A stretch of 64,000 bases of DNA from Tissierella simiarum (GCF_018917865.1 NZ_JAHLPM010000019.1:1-64000); one strand, 5' to 3'; positions 26,233-34,587 are shown, numbered from the stretch's first letter. Notes: a model not told the origin generated them from the sequence alone. Numbers and translations: made by a program.

Positions 26233-26682
26233 ATGAATACACAAATTGATTTTGAACGAATTCATAATTTGGCAGAAGAATATTATAGGAGTGGAGATTT
26301 TTACTGTTCAGAGGCCATTGTCAAGACCATAAAGGATGAATTTCAATTACCGATGTCTGATGCTATAATTGCTGCTGCTTCAGGTTTTCCAGTGGGCATG
26401 GGTGGCTCGGGGTGTACTTGTGGTGCTGTTGCAGGTGGAATCATTGCATTAGGACTTTTCTTTGGAAGAACTCAACCCAAGGATGAAAAGGTTAATCATA
26501 CTATGGAACTTGCTAATGAATTACATAATGAGTTTAAAAAAAGTCATAAATCACTATGCTGTAGAGTATTAACAAAGGACATGAAACTTGGCTCTCCTAA
26601 ACATATGGAACAATGTATATCTTTCACTGGGGAAGTGGCAGAGAAAGTTGCAAGGATGATTGTTAGAGAGTTAGATAAATAA
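26233..26682 (+). CDS. C_GCAxxG_C_C family protein
   Basis: This 149-residue protein has the family cysteines: DFYCSEAIV near residue 22, GSGCTCGAVAGGI near 58-70, and LCCRVL and MEQCISF in the C-terminal half. The family is thought to bind a redox centre or metal and often lies beside transport or redox genes. It has its own promoter, so it is a separate transcript at the right end of the arsenic region. Confidence 0.85.
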   Translation: MNTQIDFERIHNLAEEYYRSGDFYCSEAIVKTIKDEFQLPMSDAIIAAASGFPVGMGGSGCTCGAVAGGIIALGLFFGRTQPKDEKVNHTMELANELHNEFKKSHKSLCCRVLTKDMKLGSPKHMEQCISFTGEVAEKVARMIVRELDK

Positions 26683-26734
26683 AGCGTAAAAATTAAACTA
26701 AGGACATCGTTTTCTAAATATAAAGGTTCATATA

Positions 26735-26788
26735 AAATGCACCTACAAAGTTAAATTTATTGTCTAACTTTTGGGGTGCACTTCATAT
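26735..26788. repeat. Imperfect inverted repeat resembling IS3-type ends
   Basis: ATGCACCTACAAAGTTA and TAACTTTTGGGGTGCACTT form an imperfect stem. The right arm reads as AAGTGCACCCCAAAAGTTA on the other strand, a sequence like those at the ends of IS3/IS150-type elements. There is no transposase in the 160 bp around it. It could be an excision remnant or simply a terminator without a good T-run. Confidence 0.35.
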
Positions 26789-26843
26789 TTCTAGTTCTTC
26801 CTCAAAGACAGTTAATTGAGAGAATTTTTATACTTTAGAATTT

Positions 26844-27362
26844 TTATACTTTTATTTTCTTAAAAAAATTTCTTTCAGGATGACATGGGACATTAAAATT
26901 ATATCCCATCTTGTTCATTTCCTGCATTTTAATCAGTAATAAATTTATATCAAAATTTAAAATACCAGCAATTTGAACTATATCGTAGCCATCTCTTGCA
27001 AGTTCTAAAACCTCATCATTATCTAAAAGCAGATGTGCAGCAAAGGCATTGGCAACATATTCTGTATCATTTTTCATATTAAATAGAGTAAACTCTTTAA
27101 GTCCAGTTTCAGCTAGATTACGGTGGTAGGTATCATGCCCTATTTCATGCGCTAGAACCATCTGGCGTAAACAATCATCTAAGTTATTATTAAGTAGAAC
27201 GATCCGCTGCTTCCAACGATAGGTATACATCCCTAGTAGCTCTTGATAATGTCCATAATATATTTTAATACCAAGCTCACCTGCAATTTGTAAAGCATTC
27301 CTTGTTCCAATATGTTTCACAATATCATTTGCTTTTTTAAATATTCCAAAAGAGTCAATCAA
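26844..27362 (-). CDS. ImmA/IrrE-family metallopeptidase
   Basis: A 172-residue zinc metallopeptidase with HEIGHDTYH (HExxH near residues 89-97) and the characteristic EYVANAFAAHLLL (second zinc ligand region). ImmA-type enzymes inactivate the ICE repressor on DNA damage or mating signals. It starts at TTG behind AGGAGGTG, 67 bp after the repressor gene on the same strand. Repressor plus antirepressor-peptidase is the control pair of ICEs such as ICEBs1. Confidence 0.88.
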   Translation of the reverse strand: MIDSFGIFKKANDIVKHIGTRNALQIAGELGIKIYYGHYQELLGMYTYRWKQRIVLLNNNLDDCLRQMVLAHEIGHDTYHRNLAETGLKEFTLFNMKNDTEYVANAFAAHLLLDNDEVLELARDGYDIVQIAGILNFDINLLLIKMQEMNKMGYNFNVPCHPERNFFKKIKV

Positions 27363-27429
27363 AACAGCACCTCCTAAAAAGAAGACTACTCCCTATTTGT
27401 CTACTAAATGATTACCCATAAATTAAATA

Positions 27430-27843
27430 TTAATCGCTGTCTTTTCTATATTTCTTAGGAGTGTACTTTTTATTTTCTTTCTTTGCATCCCAATAGGCCT
27501 GTTGTAGGGCTTGCATTACTGCATCTTTATCAGATTCAGATAATTCACCTCCTGCAAACAAGCCGCCTATTTCTGCCACAAGTTCTTCTGCTTGTTTTGC
27601 ACCACGATAACCATATCTTTCACTTGCCCTTGCAATAAATTCATCGCCTTCATTTCGTAGATAATTTACATCTACATCCAATATATTAGCGAGGGTTGTA
27701 TAGATTTCTCTATTTTTAGGATAGGTCGTACCGCTTTCATAATAATTAACTGTTCGTAAAGAAATACCAGCTTTTTCAGCTAACTCAGCTTGGGTTAATC
27801 CATTTTTTTTGCGAAGGTCACGGAGCTTTTCACCGAATTTCAT
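27430..27843 (-). CDS. XRE-family ICE repressor (ImmR-like)
   Basis: A 137-residue protein with an N-terminal Cro/C1 helix-turn-helix: LRDLRKKNGLTQAELAEKAG, then SLRTVNYYESGTTYPKN. The helical C-terminus ends in a basic tail. AAGGAGGACAAAT precedes the ATG. Divergent promoters and repeated TGCAA sites lie directly upstream, so it probably represses itself and the rightward genes. The adjacent ImmA/IrrE peptidase is its likely antagonist. Confidence 0.88.
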   Translation of the reverse strand: MKFGEKLRDLRKKNGLTQAELAEKAGISLRTVNYYESGTTYPKNREIYTTLANILDVDVNYLRNEGDEFIARASERYGYRGAKQAEELVAEIGGLFAGGELSESDKDAVMQALQQAYWDAKKENKKYTPKKYRKDSD

Positions 27844-27871
27844 ATTTGTCCTCCTTTAAGAGCTTATAATG

Positions 27872-27991
27872 TGCAATATAGTTGCATTGAAGTTAATCAA
27901 ATCTATTGACAATAGAAAGTGTGTTGCATATAATTGATTTAATGCAAGATACTTGCATATTTATAATACTTTAAGTTGCACATGTTGTCAA
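27872..27991. promoter_or_regulatory. Divergent promoters with TGCAA operator array
   Basis: Rightward: TTGACA at 27906-27911 and TATAAT at 27929-27934, spacer 17 (full consensus). Leftward: TTGACA (27991-27986) and TATTAT (27968-27963), spacer 17. Operator-like sites are TGCAA-N5-TTGCA at 27872-27886, TTGCAT...ATGCAA at 27925-27947 and ATGCAAG-ATA-CTTGCAT at 27942-27958. Arrangement matches a lysogeny-type switch. Confidence 0.75.
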
Positions 27992-28061
27992 CAAAAATTA
28001 TGGTTGTAAATATTACCATAATATAAAAGTTGTAATGGTAGAATAAGGGGGATAGAGAATT

Positions 28062-28622
28062 ATGAGAAAAACTAAGATGATGAAAAGTATTTCAAGAATG
28101 TATGAGGGGATGCAGCTTGATGAAGAACAGGTTTTTAGAAAGGCAAAATTACTACTTGTAATTTACCGAGATGTAGTATGGACATCAATTAAAGAAGTAA
28201 ATTATGTAAAGGAAGTATGTACTGCTTATTATAGCAATGATTTATCTCTTGCACTTACTTATTTAAATGATTTTGCACCTACAGAAAGAAAAGAAGATTT
28301 TATGGAGAAAGTATCTGGTATCTTTGAAACGAAATGGATGATAGATTTAATAGATACAGCCATGATAAAGATTTATGATTATCACCATAATGGAAAGTTA
28401 TATCATGAAATACTATCAAAATGCTATATTACAGCATATACAATGACAGAGGGGGAAATGTTAGAAGCACTTTGCATGGAGAGATCAAACTTTTATATAA
28501 AGAAAAAAGAAGCAATAAAACTCTTTGGAATAGCATTATGGGGATATGCGCTTCCAAGATATCAGGAATTATTAATAGAAAATAACGAATATACAGTACC
28601 TTCAAATTCATATTTTTACTAG
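28062..28622 (+). CDS. Hypothetical ICE regulator-like protein, 186 aa
   Basis: This helical protein has a C-terminal stretch with a helix-turn-helix feel (TEGEMLEALCMERSNFY, then KKKEAIKLFGIALWGY), similar to ArpU/sigma-like small regulators of mobile elements; I cannot assign the family. It is the first gene of the rightward operon controlled by the consensus promoter at 27906, so it is likely an early gene of ICE activation. AGGGGGAT precedes the ATG. Confidence 0.6.
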   Translation: MRKTKMMKSISRMYEGMQLDEEQVFRKAKLLLVIYRDVVWTSIKEVNYVKEVCTAYYSNDLSLALTYLNDFAPTERKEDFMEKVSGIFETKWMIDLIDTAMIKIYDYHHNGKLYHEILSKCYITAYTMTEGEMLEALCMERSNFYIKKKEAIKLFGIALWGYALPRYQELLIENNEYTVPSNSYFY

Positions 28623-28804
28623 CAGACTAATTGCATACTAAATACATACTCATTGCGTACTGACATTGGACAAGCAGTGTTCTATACTATGTATTATGGA
28701 GGAGTATGGCATAAATTAAATAAAGAAAAATAATAAGCCTTGGCATTTGAAAAAAGTGCCAGGGCTATATTTATGCCCTCTTCTAAATAATACGGCAGAT
28801 AAAG

Positions 28805-28840
28805 AGCCGAGAATAACATTTTGTTATTCTCGGCTTTTTT
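28805..28840 (+). terminator. Strong rho-independent terminator
   Basis: A perfect 14-bp stem (AGCCGAGAATAACA with TGTTATTCTCGGCT), TTTT loop and T-run. It separates the 28062 gene from the sigma-like gene. Confidence 0.88.
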
Positions 28841-28955
28841 ATTGCCCAAAATTAGGGAGGCAGTATGAAACGCTGGGAAACTTATATTGCTAGATACCCA
28901 TGATCCTTTGATTTTTTCTAATCAAAACAAAAAAGAAAAAATTGGAGGAATGGAA

Positions 28956-29420
28956 ATGGCAAATTTTATGAATGGTTATGGTCTTCAAGTAATTAAAGGT
29001 AAAAACAAAGAAAAGTATTTTGTTTCATTTACAGATGGTGATGGTGAATATCAAAGAGTTGAAATTAATTTTGGTATTTACTCTGCTTTATTTGAATTAA
29101 ATAAAAGAGATAGAAATCTTACACGATCAGATGAAAGGAATCTAGAACATTCAGAGCTTACAGATGAAACACTAATTAGAAGAGCCTTTGAAAAACCAAA
29201 AGGTATAGAAGAAATTATATTAGAAAAAGAAATGAAAAAGTTATTCTGGAAAGCTATTGGAGAATTACCTGATGTTCAAAGAAAAAGATTACTTTTATAT
29301 TATGACTGCAGCCTTACATTAAAAGAAATTGCAAAAATGGAAAACTGCTCTATTCGTGCAATTAAGTACAGTATAGACATTGCAAAAAAGAAATTAGAAG
29401 AAAAAATAAAAAAGTTTTAA
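28956..29420 (+). CDS. Sigma-70 region 4-like transcription factor of the ICE
   Basis: A 154-residue protein with a C-terminal sigma region 4: ELPDVQRKRLLLYYDCSLTL, KEIAKMENCSIRAIKYSID and a lysine-rich end. The N-terminal half (FVSFTDGDGEYQRVEINFG) is typical of Tn916/CTn-type sigma-like proteins. I chose the ATG at 28956 because AAATTGGAGG lies 7 bases upstream; the frame extends 23 codons further upstream. It probably activates excision or transfer genes and precedes the recombinases. Confidence 0.8.
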   Translation: MANFMNGYGLQVIKGKNKEKYFVSFTDGDGEYQRVEINFGIYSALFELNKRDRNLTRSDERNLEHSELTDETLIRRAFEKPKGIEEIILEKEMKKLFWKAIGELPDVQRKRLLLYYDCSLTLKEIAKMENCSIRAIKYSIDIAKKKLEEKIKKF

Positions 29421-29451
29421 ATTTAGACTTCAAAAACAGGCTTCAAATGTG

Positions 29452-29490
29452 GAAACAGGTGAAGGGATATTTTTCTCTTCCCTGTTTTTT
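29452..29490 (+). terminator. Terminator after the sigma-like gene
   Basis: AAACAGG and GAAGG pair with the CTTCCCTGTTT segment around a T-rich loop, followed by TTTTTT. Confidence 0.6.
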
Positions 29491-29635
29491 ATTTTAAAAA
29501 CAATTAAACATTTGAACATTGAAAATTTAATATCCGATTTCATAAATACATTAGCTGATAAGCCAGAGATGGAAAAGCGACAAAGGAAGATGCGCCAAGA
29601 CCACCTGTATAAAAGATTTATTTTTATATAAAAGT

Positions 29636-29870
29636 CGGCCTTCTAAGGTAAAGAGCGGTACCCATCTGTTCCTAAAAACAATCTATGGTAGATTGTTCGC
29701 CATAACCTTATCAGCCTATAATGATACTTCTGCCCAGCCACAGACATCGCAATGGGGGTAGCCAGCGGAGATCCCGGTGGAGGTGAAATTCCTATGATGA
29801 AGTGAAACCAGCTTCAGTTTATGAAATCGCCCTATAAGCCTTTTACTTTTATAAGGCTTTATGTGTTGGG
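29636..29870 (+). other. Structured, GC-richer non-coding segment before the recombinases
   Basis: This segment stands out from the AT-rich flanks. It contains a perfect 9-bp hairpin (AACAATCTA-TGG-TAGATTGTT, 29677-29697) and a second hairpin with a T-run (AAGCCTT with AAGGCTT, 29836-29859). Between them is a GC-rich stretch (29731-29800) with no start codon or ribosome binding site. It could be a regulatory RNA, a leader of the recombinase operon, or an ICE DNA site. I cannot assign a known family. Confidence 0.4.
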
Positions 29871-29935
29871 GATAGTAGTGTCTAAGTACAACACATACTT
29901 TTAAATATCTTATGATTTTAATATTAGAAGCAATG

Positions 29936-29998
29936 GGGATCGCCTATTTAAGGCAATATATTATATATGTTTTTACCAAATAAGGCGGTCCCTATTTT
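29936..29998 (+). terminator. Terminator or attenuator before the SHOCT-like gene
   Basis: GGGATCGCCTATTT pairs with AAATAAGGCGGTCCC (one bulge, one G-U) around a long AT loop, followed by TATTTTTG. Confidence 0.6.
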
Positions 29999-30096
29999 TG
30001 TGATATTAAGAAGATGAGAAAAAAGATATTTATGATAGTAAAGATAGAAATATAAAAGAAATTACATAAAAAGATATATAGAATGGAGGAAGAGTA

Positions 30097-30258
30097 ATGA
30101 CAAAGGAACAATTATCTAAAGAAGTAGAATATAAAATGGCATTAAAATTATTAAATATATTACTAAATAGGGGAATGATTACTGATGAAGAATTTGAGAA
30201 AATAGATGAATTGAACCGTCAGACCTTTTCTCCAGAACTCTCTGAAGTATATGTGTAA
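30097..30258 (+). CDS. SHOCT-like small protein (53 aa)
   Basis: This 53-residue protein has an AATGGAGGAAG ribosome binding site 6-7 bases before its ATG. Its core, ALKLLNILLNRGMITDEEFEKI, fits the short C-terminal SHOCT-type helical hairpin (L-x-x-GxIT-x-EEF). Such small proteins precede the serine recombinases in CTn-type elements. The role is unknown, possibly oligomerisation or regulation of recombination. Confidence 0.72.
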   Translation: MTKEQLSKEVEYKMALKLLNILLNRGMITDEEFEKIDELNRQTFSPELSEVYV

Positions 30259-30338
30259 TAACACTAGCTATTGAAGAAACCTTGTGGTAGTGTATGTTGC
30301 TAACGGGAAGTAAATATTTAAGAAGGGAGGGAGAACCA

Positions 30339-31937
30339 ATGATAAATAAAGTGAAGAAGATAAAGAAAATAGAGCCTATACACCAAAAAGTAATACTAGA
30401 ATTACAGCCTAAAAAAAGGGTTTGTGCCTATGCAAGAGTCAGTACAGATTCAATAGAACAAAAAGACTCTTTTTACTATCAAGTAGAGTATTATAAGAAC
30501 TATATAGGAAAAAGAGATGACTGGGAATATGCAGGAATTTATGCAGATGAAGCCAGAAGTGGTACTCAGGTAAAAAAACGAGATGAATTTTCACGAATGA
30601 TAAAAGACTGCATGAATGGAAAGATTGATATGATCATTACTAAATCAGTCACAAGATTTGCTAGAAATACTGTAGACAGTATTAAGGCTATAAGAAAATT
30701 AAAAGAACTTGGAATAGGAATATATTTTGAAAAAGAAAATATCAGCACTCTATCAGAAAAAAGTGAGATGCTATTAACCATATTAAGTTCCCTGGCACAA
30801 GGTGAATCAGAAACCATATCTTCTAATAATAAATGGGGAATTAAAAAAAGATTTGAAGATGGAACATTTAAATTAAGTATCCCAGCCTATGGATATACTA
30901 AGAATAAAAATGGAGAACTAATTATTAATAAAGAAGAAGCTAAGATTGTTCGAAGAATTTTTGCAGAATATATAAATGGTAAAGGACCCTATGTAATAGC
31001 TAGAGGATTAAATGAAGATAATATACCAACTAAAAGAACAGCTGAAGAATGGCAGGAAAGTGTAGTAAAAGTAATCTTACAAAATCCCATATATGAAGGA
31101 GATTTATTATTACAAAAGACATATACAACTGAGGTACTTCCCTTTGAAAGAAAAGTTAATAAAGGGGAAATGCCTCAGTATTTTATTGAAAACAATCACG
31201 AACCTATTATTACAAGGGAAGAAGGACAGATGGTTCGTGAAATTTATGAATATCGAAGAAAGCAAATGGGCATCGATGATAGTGGTAAATATCAAAATAG
31301 ATATGAATTTAGCAGTAGAATTATCTGTGGTGAATGTGGAAGCATCTTCCGTAGGCAAAAGATTTATATAGGAAAACCCTACGAAAAAATCCAGTGGTGC
31401 TGCATTCAGCATATAAGAGATATTAGTAAATGCAGTATGAAAGCTATAAGGGAGGATATTATAAAAGAAGCTTTTCTTACCATGTGGAACAAACTAGTAA
31501 GTAACTACAAAAATATTTTAATACCCCTTCTTGAATCCTTAAAAGGTTTAAGGACCAATGAAGAGCAGGAAGAAGAAATAAAAGATTTAAACAACAAAAT
31601 AATGGAACTAACAGAGCAGAGCCATATCCTAAGTAGAGTAGTATCGAAAGGGTATATTGACTCTGCTATTTTTATAGAAAGACAAAATGCACTTACGGTA
31701 GAAATAGAGGCGACAAAGAAAAGGAGAAATCAACTGCTAGATAATAATGGTTTTGAAAAGGAGATAGAAGGAACTTTAAGATTATTAGACCTTATAAAAT
31801 ACAGTTCAGAAGTCATGGAAGAATATGATGAAAACATATTTATCCACACAGTAGAAAAAATCATTATAGGGAAAGATTATGAAGTTACATTCAAACTTAT
31901 TAATAATCTAGAGTTAACAGAATACCAAGGAAAGTGA
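30339..31937 (+). CDS. Large serine recombinase 1 (ICE integrase triplet)
   Basis: A 532-residue large serine recombinase. The resolvase domain has CAYARVSTDSIEQKDSFYYQ (catalytic serine in ARVST, near residue 32) and KSVTRFARNTVDS. A recombinase domain (AYGYTKNKNGELIINKEEA) follows, then a zinc ribbon (ICGECGSIFRR, paired with the later cysteines) and a coiled-coil region near 410-460. The ATG at 30339 has GGGAGGG upstream. It is the first of three co-oriented recombinase genes with almost no gaps. Confidence 0.9.
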   Translation: MINKVKKIKKIEPIHQKVILELQPKKRVCAYARVSTDSIEQKDSFYYQVEYYKNYIGKRDDWEYAGIYADEARSGTQVKKRDEFSRMIKDCMNGKIDMIITKSVTRFARNTVDSIKAIRKLKELGIGIYFEKENISTLSEKSEMLLTILSSLAQGESETISSNNKWGIKKRFEDGTFKLSIPAYGYTKNKNGELIINKEEAKIVRRIFAEYINGKGPYVIARGLNEDNIPTKRTAEEWQESVVKVILQNPIYEGDLLLQKTYTTEVLPFERKVNKGEMPQYFIENNHEPIITREEGQMVREIYEYRRKQMGIDDSGKYQNRYEFSSRIICGECGSIFRRQKIYIGKPYEKIQWCCIQHIRDISKCSMKAIREDIIKEAFLTMWNKLVSNYKNILIPLLESLKGLRTNEEQEEEIKDLNNKIMELTEQSHILSRVVSKGYIDSAIFIERQNALTVEIEATKKRRNQLLDNNGFEKEIEGTLRLLDLIKYSSEVMEEYDENIFIHTVEKIIIGKDYEVTFKLINNLELTEYQGK

Positions 31938-31947
31938 GGTGTTAGAG

Positions 31948-32862
31948 ATGCAAAGGCATATGCCAATAGGATATAGATTAGTGGATGGAAAAATAGTGAT
32001 AGATTCCGGAAAGGCAGAAGTGGTACAAAAAATATTCAGAGATTATTTAAATGGGGCATCTTTAATTGCCATAGCAAAAGAACTAACAACTGCAGGGTTT
32101 CCTAATGCAAACAATAAACCTAGTTGGAATCATGGCTCAGTAGGTAGGATACTGGAAAATACTAAATATTTAGGAGATAGTATGTATCCTCAAATAATAG
32201 ATAAGGGCACCTTCGAATTAGTACAGCAACAAAGAAAATCTAAAAATAAAAAATTAGCCAGAACACCTGAAATTAATACAAGGAAAAATCAAAGCATATT
32301 TACCAGTAAATTAAAATGTGGAGAATGTGGGGAGATTTATCGCAAATACATTGAACATGCAGGAAGACCATCAGAAAAGAGTAACTGGAAATGCAAAAGA
32401 TACGTCTACCAGAATAGAGTTCATTGCAGAAACTTATTTCTAACTGGAAAAGATATAGAGAATGTTTTTATATCAGCAACAAATAAAGTCCTATCAAGAA
32501 TGTGGATGTTAGATAAGGAGAAGAAAAGAAAACCAACGAAGATGACAGTGGAAATTAAAAATATAGAGGAACGAATCAAAGAGTTAGAGGATGAAAAACG
32601 ATTTTCATCAAAGGAACTAGCAGAGCTAATATTTAAAAGGGCAAAGGCCTACTACAGTATATCTACAATAGATGATTATGATTACAAGACTAAGAAGATG
32701 AAAGAAGAACTTCTTGATAAAGAACCACTTACAGAATTTGATGAAGAATTATTTCTAAATATAGTAAAAGAGATAACCATTTATAAAGATGGAAAAATCC
32801 AAGTGGAATATATAAATGGAATCATAGTGGAGGAGGAACATGAGATAAGAAAGGGTGAATGA
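31948..32862 (+). CDS. Recombinase-domain protein lacking the catalytic domain (triplet member 2)
   Basis: This 304-residue protein starts at the recombinase domain (MPIGYRLVDGKIVIDSGKAE) and continues through a zinc ribbon (KLKCGECGEIYRK) and coiled coil. The N-terminal serine catalytic domain is absent. There is no frameshifted remnant, because the preceding gene is complete to its stop 10 bases upstream. Its GAGGTG site and ATG are intact, so it is a genuine short protein, probably a DNA-binding partner of the two catalytic recombinases. Confidence 0.83.
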   Translation: MQRHMPIGYRLVDGKIVIDSGKAEVVQKIFRDYLNGASLIAIAKELTTAGFPNANNKPSWNHGSVGRILENTKYLGDSMYPQIIDKGTFELVQQQRKSKNKKLARTPEINTRKNQSIFTSKLKCGECGEIYRKYIEHAGRPSEKSNWKCKRYVYQNRVHCRNLFLTGKDIENVFISATNKVLSRMWMLDKEKKRKPTKMTVEIKNIEERIKELEDEKRFSSKELAELIFKRAKAYYSISTIDDYDYKTKKMKEELLDKEPLTEFDEELFLNIVKEITIYKDGKIQVEYINGIIVEEEHEIRKGE

Positions 32863-32863
32863 A

Positions 32864-34516
32864 ATGGCAATGCCAAAAAAGAAAGTAGCCTTTATACCAG
32901 CACAACCAATTTATGATAGAAATATAAGGGCAGAGTTAAAAGTTCTAAGAGTAGCGGCTTACTGTAGAGTCAGTACTACCTTGGAACAGCAGGAAGGAAG
33001 TTATGAGGCTCAGGTATCTTACTATACAGAGAAGATAAAAAATAATACAAACTGGAAAAATGCAGGGATTTATGCAGATGACGGTAAATCAGCAACGAAT
33101 ACAAAAAAGAGAGATGATTTTAATGCCATGATAGAAGATTGTATGGCAGGAAAAATAGATATGGTCTTAACAAAATCTGTTAGCAGATTTGCAAGAAACA
33201 CTGTAGATTCCCTCCAAACCATAAGAAAACTAAAAGAAAAAAATATAGCCGTATATTTTGAGAAGGAAAATATCAATACCTTAGATGGTACAGGGGAATT
33301 ATTAATTACAATCCTAAGCAGTCAAGCCCAAGAAGAAAGCAGAAACTTAAGTGAAAATACAAAATGGGGAATAACAAGAAGATATGAAAATGGAATTATT
33401 TCAATTAATCATAAAAAATTTATGGGATATACAAAAGATGAAGATGGTGAACTAATCATAGTACCTGAAGAAGCAGAAATAGTAAGACGAATTTTTAGAA
33501 TGTATCTAGAAGGCAGCAGTATACTAGAGATTACTAGAGCCTTAGAGAAAGAGAAAATTAAAACTGCTACAGGGAAAGATAAATGGCACCCTGGAGTAAT
33601 AGAAAAAATGCTAATCAATGAAAAATATATGGGGGATGCCCTGCTTCAGAAAACCTATACAGTAGATTTTCTAACTAAGAAAAGAGTAAAGAATAACGGA
33701 ATAGTACCACAATATTATATCGAAGATAATCATGAGGCAATTATACCAAAGGAATTATTTTATAAAGTACAGGAAGAAAAGGCAAGAAGAGCCAGCCTTA
33801 ACAAATCGGCAGTTACAAGAAAAGCCAATAAAGCAAAGAAGGAAAAAAGTAAATTTAGCTCTAAATATGCACTGACAGAAATCCTAGTATGTGAGGAATG
33901 TGGACATCCCTATAGAAGACAAGTCTGGTCAAAGTATGGACAAAAGAGTGCAGTATGGAGATGTGAAAATAGGTTAAAGAATGGTACAAAAGCTACCTGT
34001 AAAAACTCGCCTACACTTAAGGAAGAACCATTACATAATGCCATTATGACAGCCATAAATAATGTAGTAGAAAATAATGGGGACTTTATAGGAGCATTCA
34101 GGGAGAATGTAATTAGAGTAATCGGTGGATACTCCACAAGAAATATATCTACAGAATATGATGAGAAGATAAAATCTCTACAAAAAGAAATGCTAACCTT
34201 AATCGAAGAAAACGCAAAGCAAGGAGCTGTAGCAGAAGATTTTGATGATGAATACAAAAGGATATCCGAAGAGATTAATGTGTTGAAAAAGGCGAAATTG
34301 AGGCTTGTACAGGAGAAGAAACAGGCAGATAGATATGAGCAGAGATTAATGGAAATGGATAGCACTCTAAAGACCGTAAGACCACAGGTAAGGGAGTTTG
34401 ATGAGGACTTGGTACGCAGATTAATCAAGACCATCAAAGTGAATAAAGGAGAAAGGCTAGAAATACAGTTTGAGTCAGGAATTGTGATGGAACAAACGGT
34501 AGACTACTATGACTAG
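32864..34516 (+). CDS. Large serine recombinase 3 (ICE integrase triplet)
   Basis: A 550-residue large serine recombinase. The catalytic serine is in AAYCRVSTTLEQQEGSYEAQ (near residue 33), with SVSRFARNTVDS further on. It has the recombinase domain (MGYTKDEDGELIIVPEEAE), a zinc ribbon (LVCEECGHPYRR) and a coiled coil near 440-490. The ATG at 32864 follows AAGGGTGA; the start lies one base after the previous stop. With the first gene it should carry out integration and excision. Confidence 0.9.
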   Translation: MAMPKKKVAFIPAQPIYDRNIRAELKVLRVAAYCRVSTTLEQQEGSYEAQVSYYTEKIKNNTNWKNAGIYADDGKSATNTKKRDDFNAMIEDCMAGKIDMVLTKSVSRFARNTVDSLQTIRKLKEKNIAVYFEKENINTLDGTGELLITILSSQAQEESRNLSENTKWGITRRYENGIISINHKKFMGYTKDEDGELIIVPEEAEIVRRIFRMYLEGSSILEITRALEKEKIKTATGKDKWHPGVIEKMLINEKYMGDALLQKTYTVDFLTKKRVKNNGIVPQYYIEDNHEAIIPKELFYKVQEEKARRASLNKSAVTRKANKAKKEKSKFSSKYALTEILVCEECGHPYRRQVWSKYGQKSAVWRCENRLKNGTKATCKNSPTLKEEPLHNAIMTAINNVVENNGDFIGAFRENVIRVIGGYSTRNISTEYDEKIKSLQKEMLTLIEENAKQGAVAEDFDDEYKRISEEINVLKKAKLRLVQEKKQADRYEQRLMEMDSTLKTVRPQVREFDEDLVRRLIKTIKVNKGERLEIQFESGIVMEQTVDYYD

Positions 34517-34524
34517 GGTTATAG

Positions 34525-34559
34525 GAGCAGTAACATGAAAAGAGAGTAAGTTACTGCTC
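34525..34559. repeat. Perfect 10-bp inverted repeat just beyond the recombinases
   Basis: GAGCAGTAAC and GTTACTGCTC are separated by 15 bp. It sits 9 bp after the last recombinase stop and has no T-run. This is where attachment sites of serine-integrase elements usually lie, so it may be part of an att or integrase-binding site rather than a terminator. Confidence 0.5.
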
Positions 34560-34587
34560 TAGAAATAATGAGAATATGCTAAGACTA

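Noticed and set aside
29449-29631. 60-aa open frame after the sigma-like gene
   Set aside because: Its first third covers a terminator and it lacks a good ribosome binding site. The charged tail (KPEMEKRQRKMRQDHLYKRF) looks coding-like, so it might be a fragment, but I cannot support it as a gene.
30566-30817. Antisense frames in recombinase and STAND genes
   Set aside because: They are out-of-frame shadows of well-supported genes with low-complexity Ser/Leu/Ile-rich translations.
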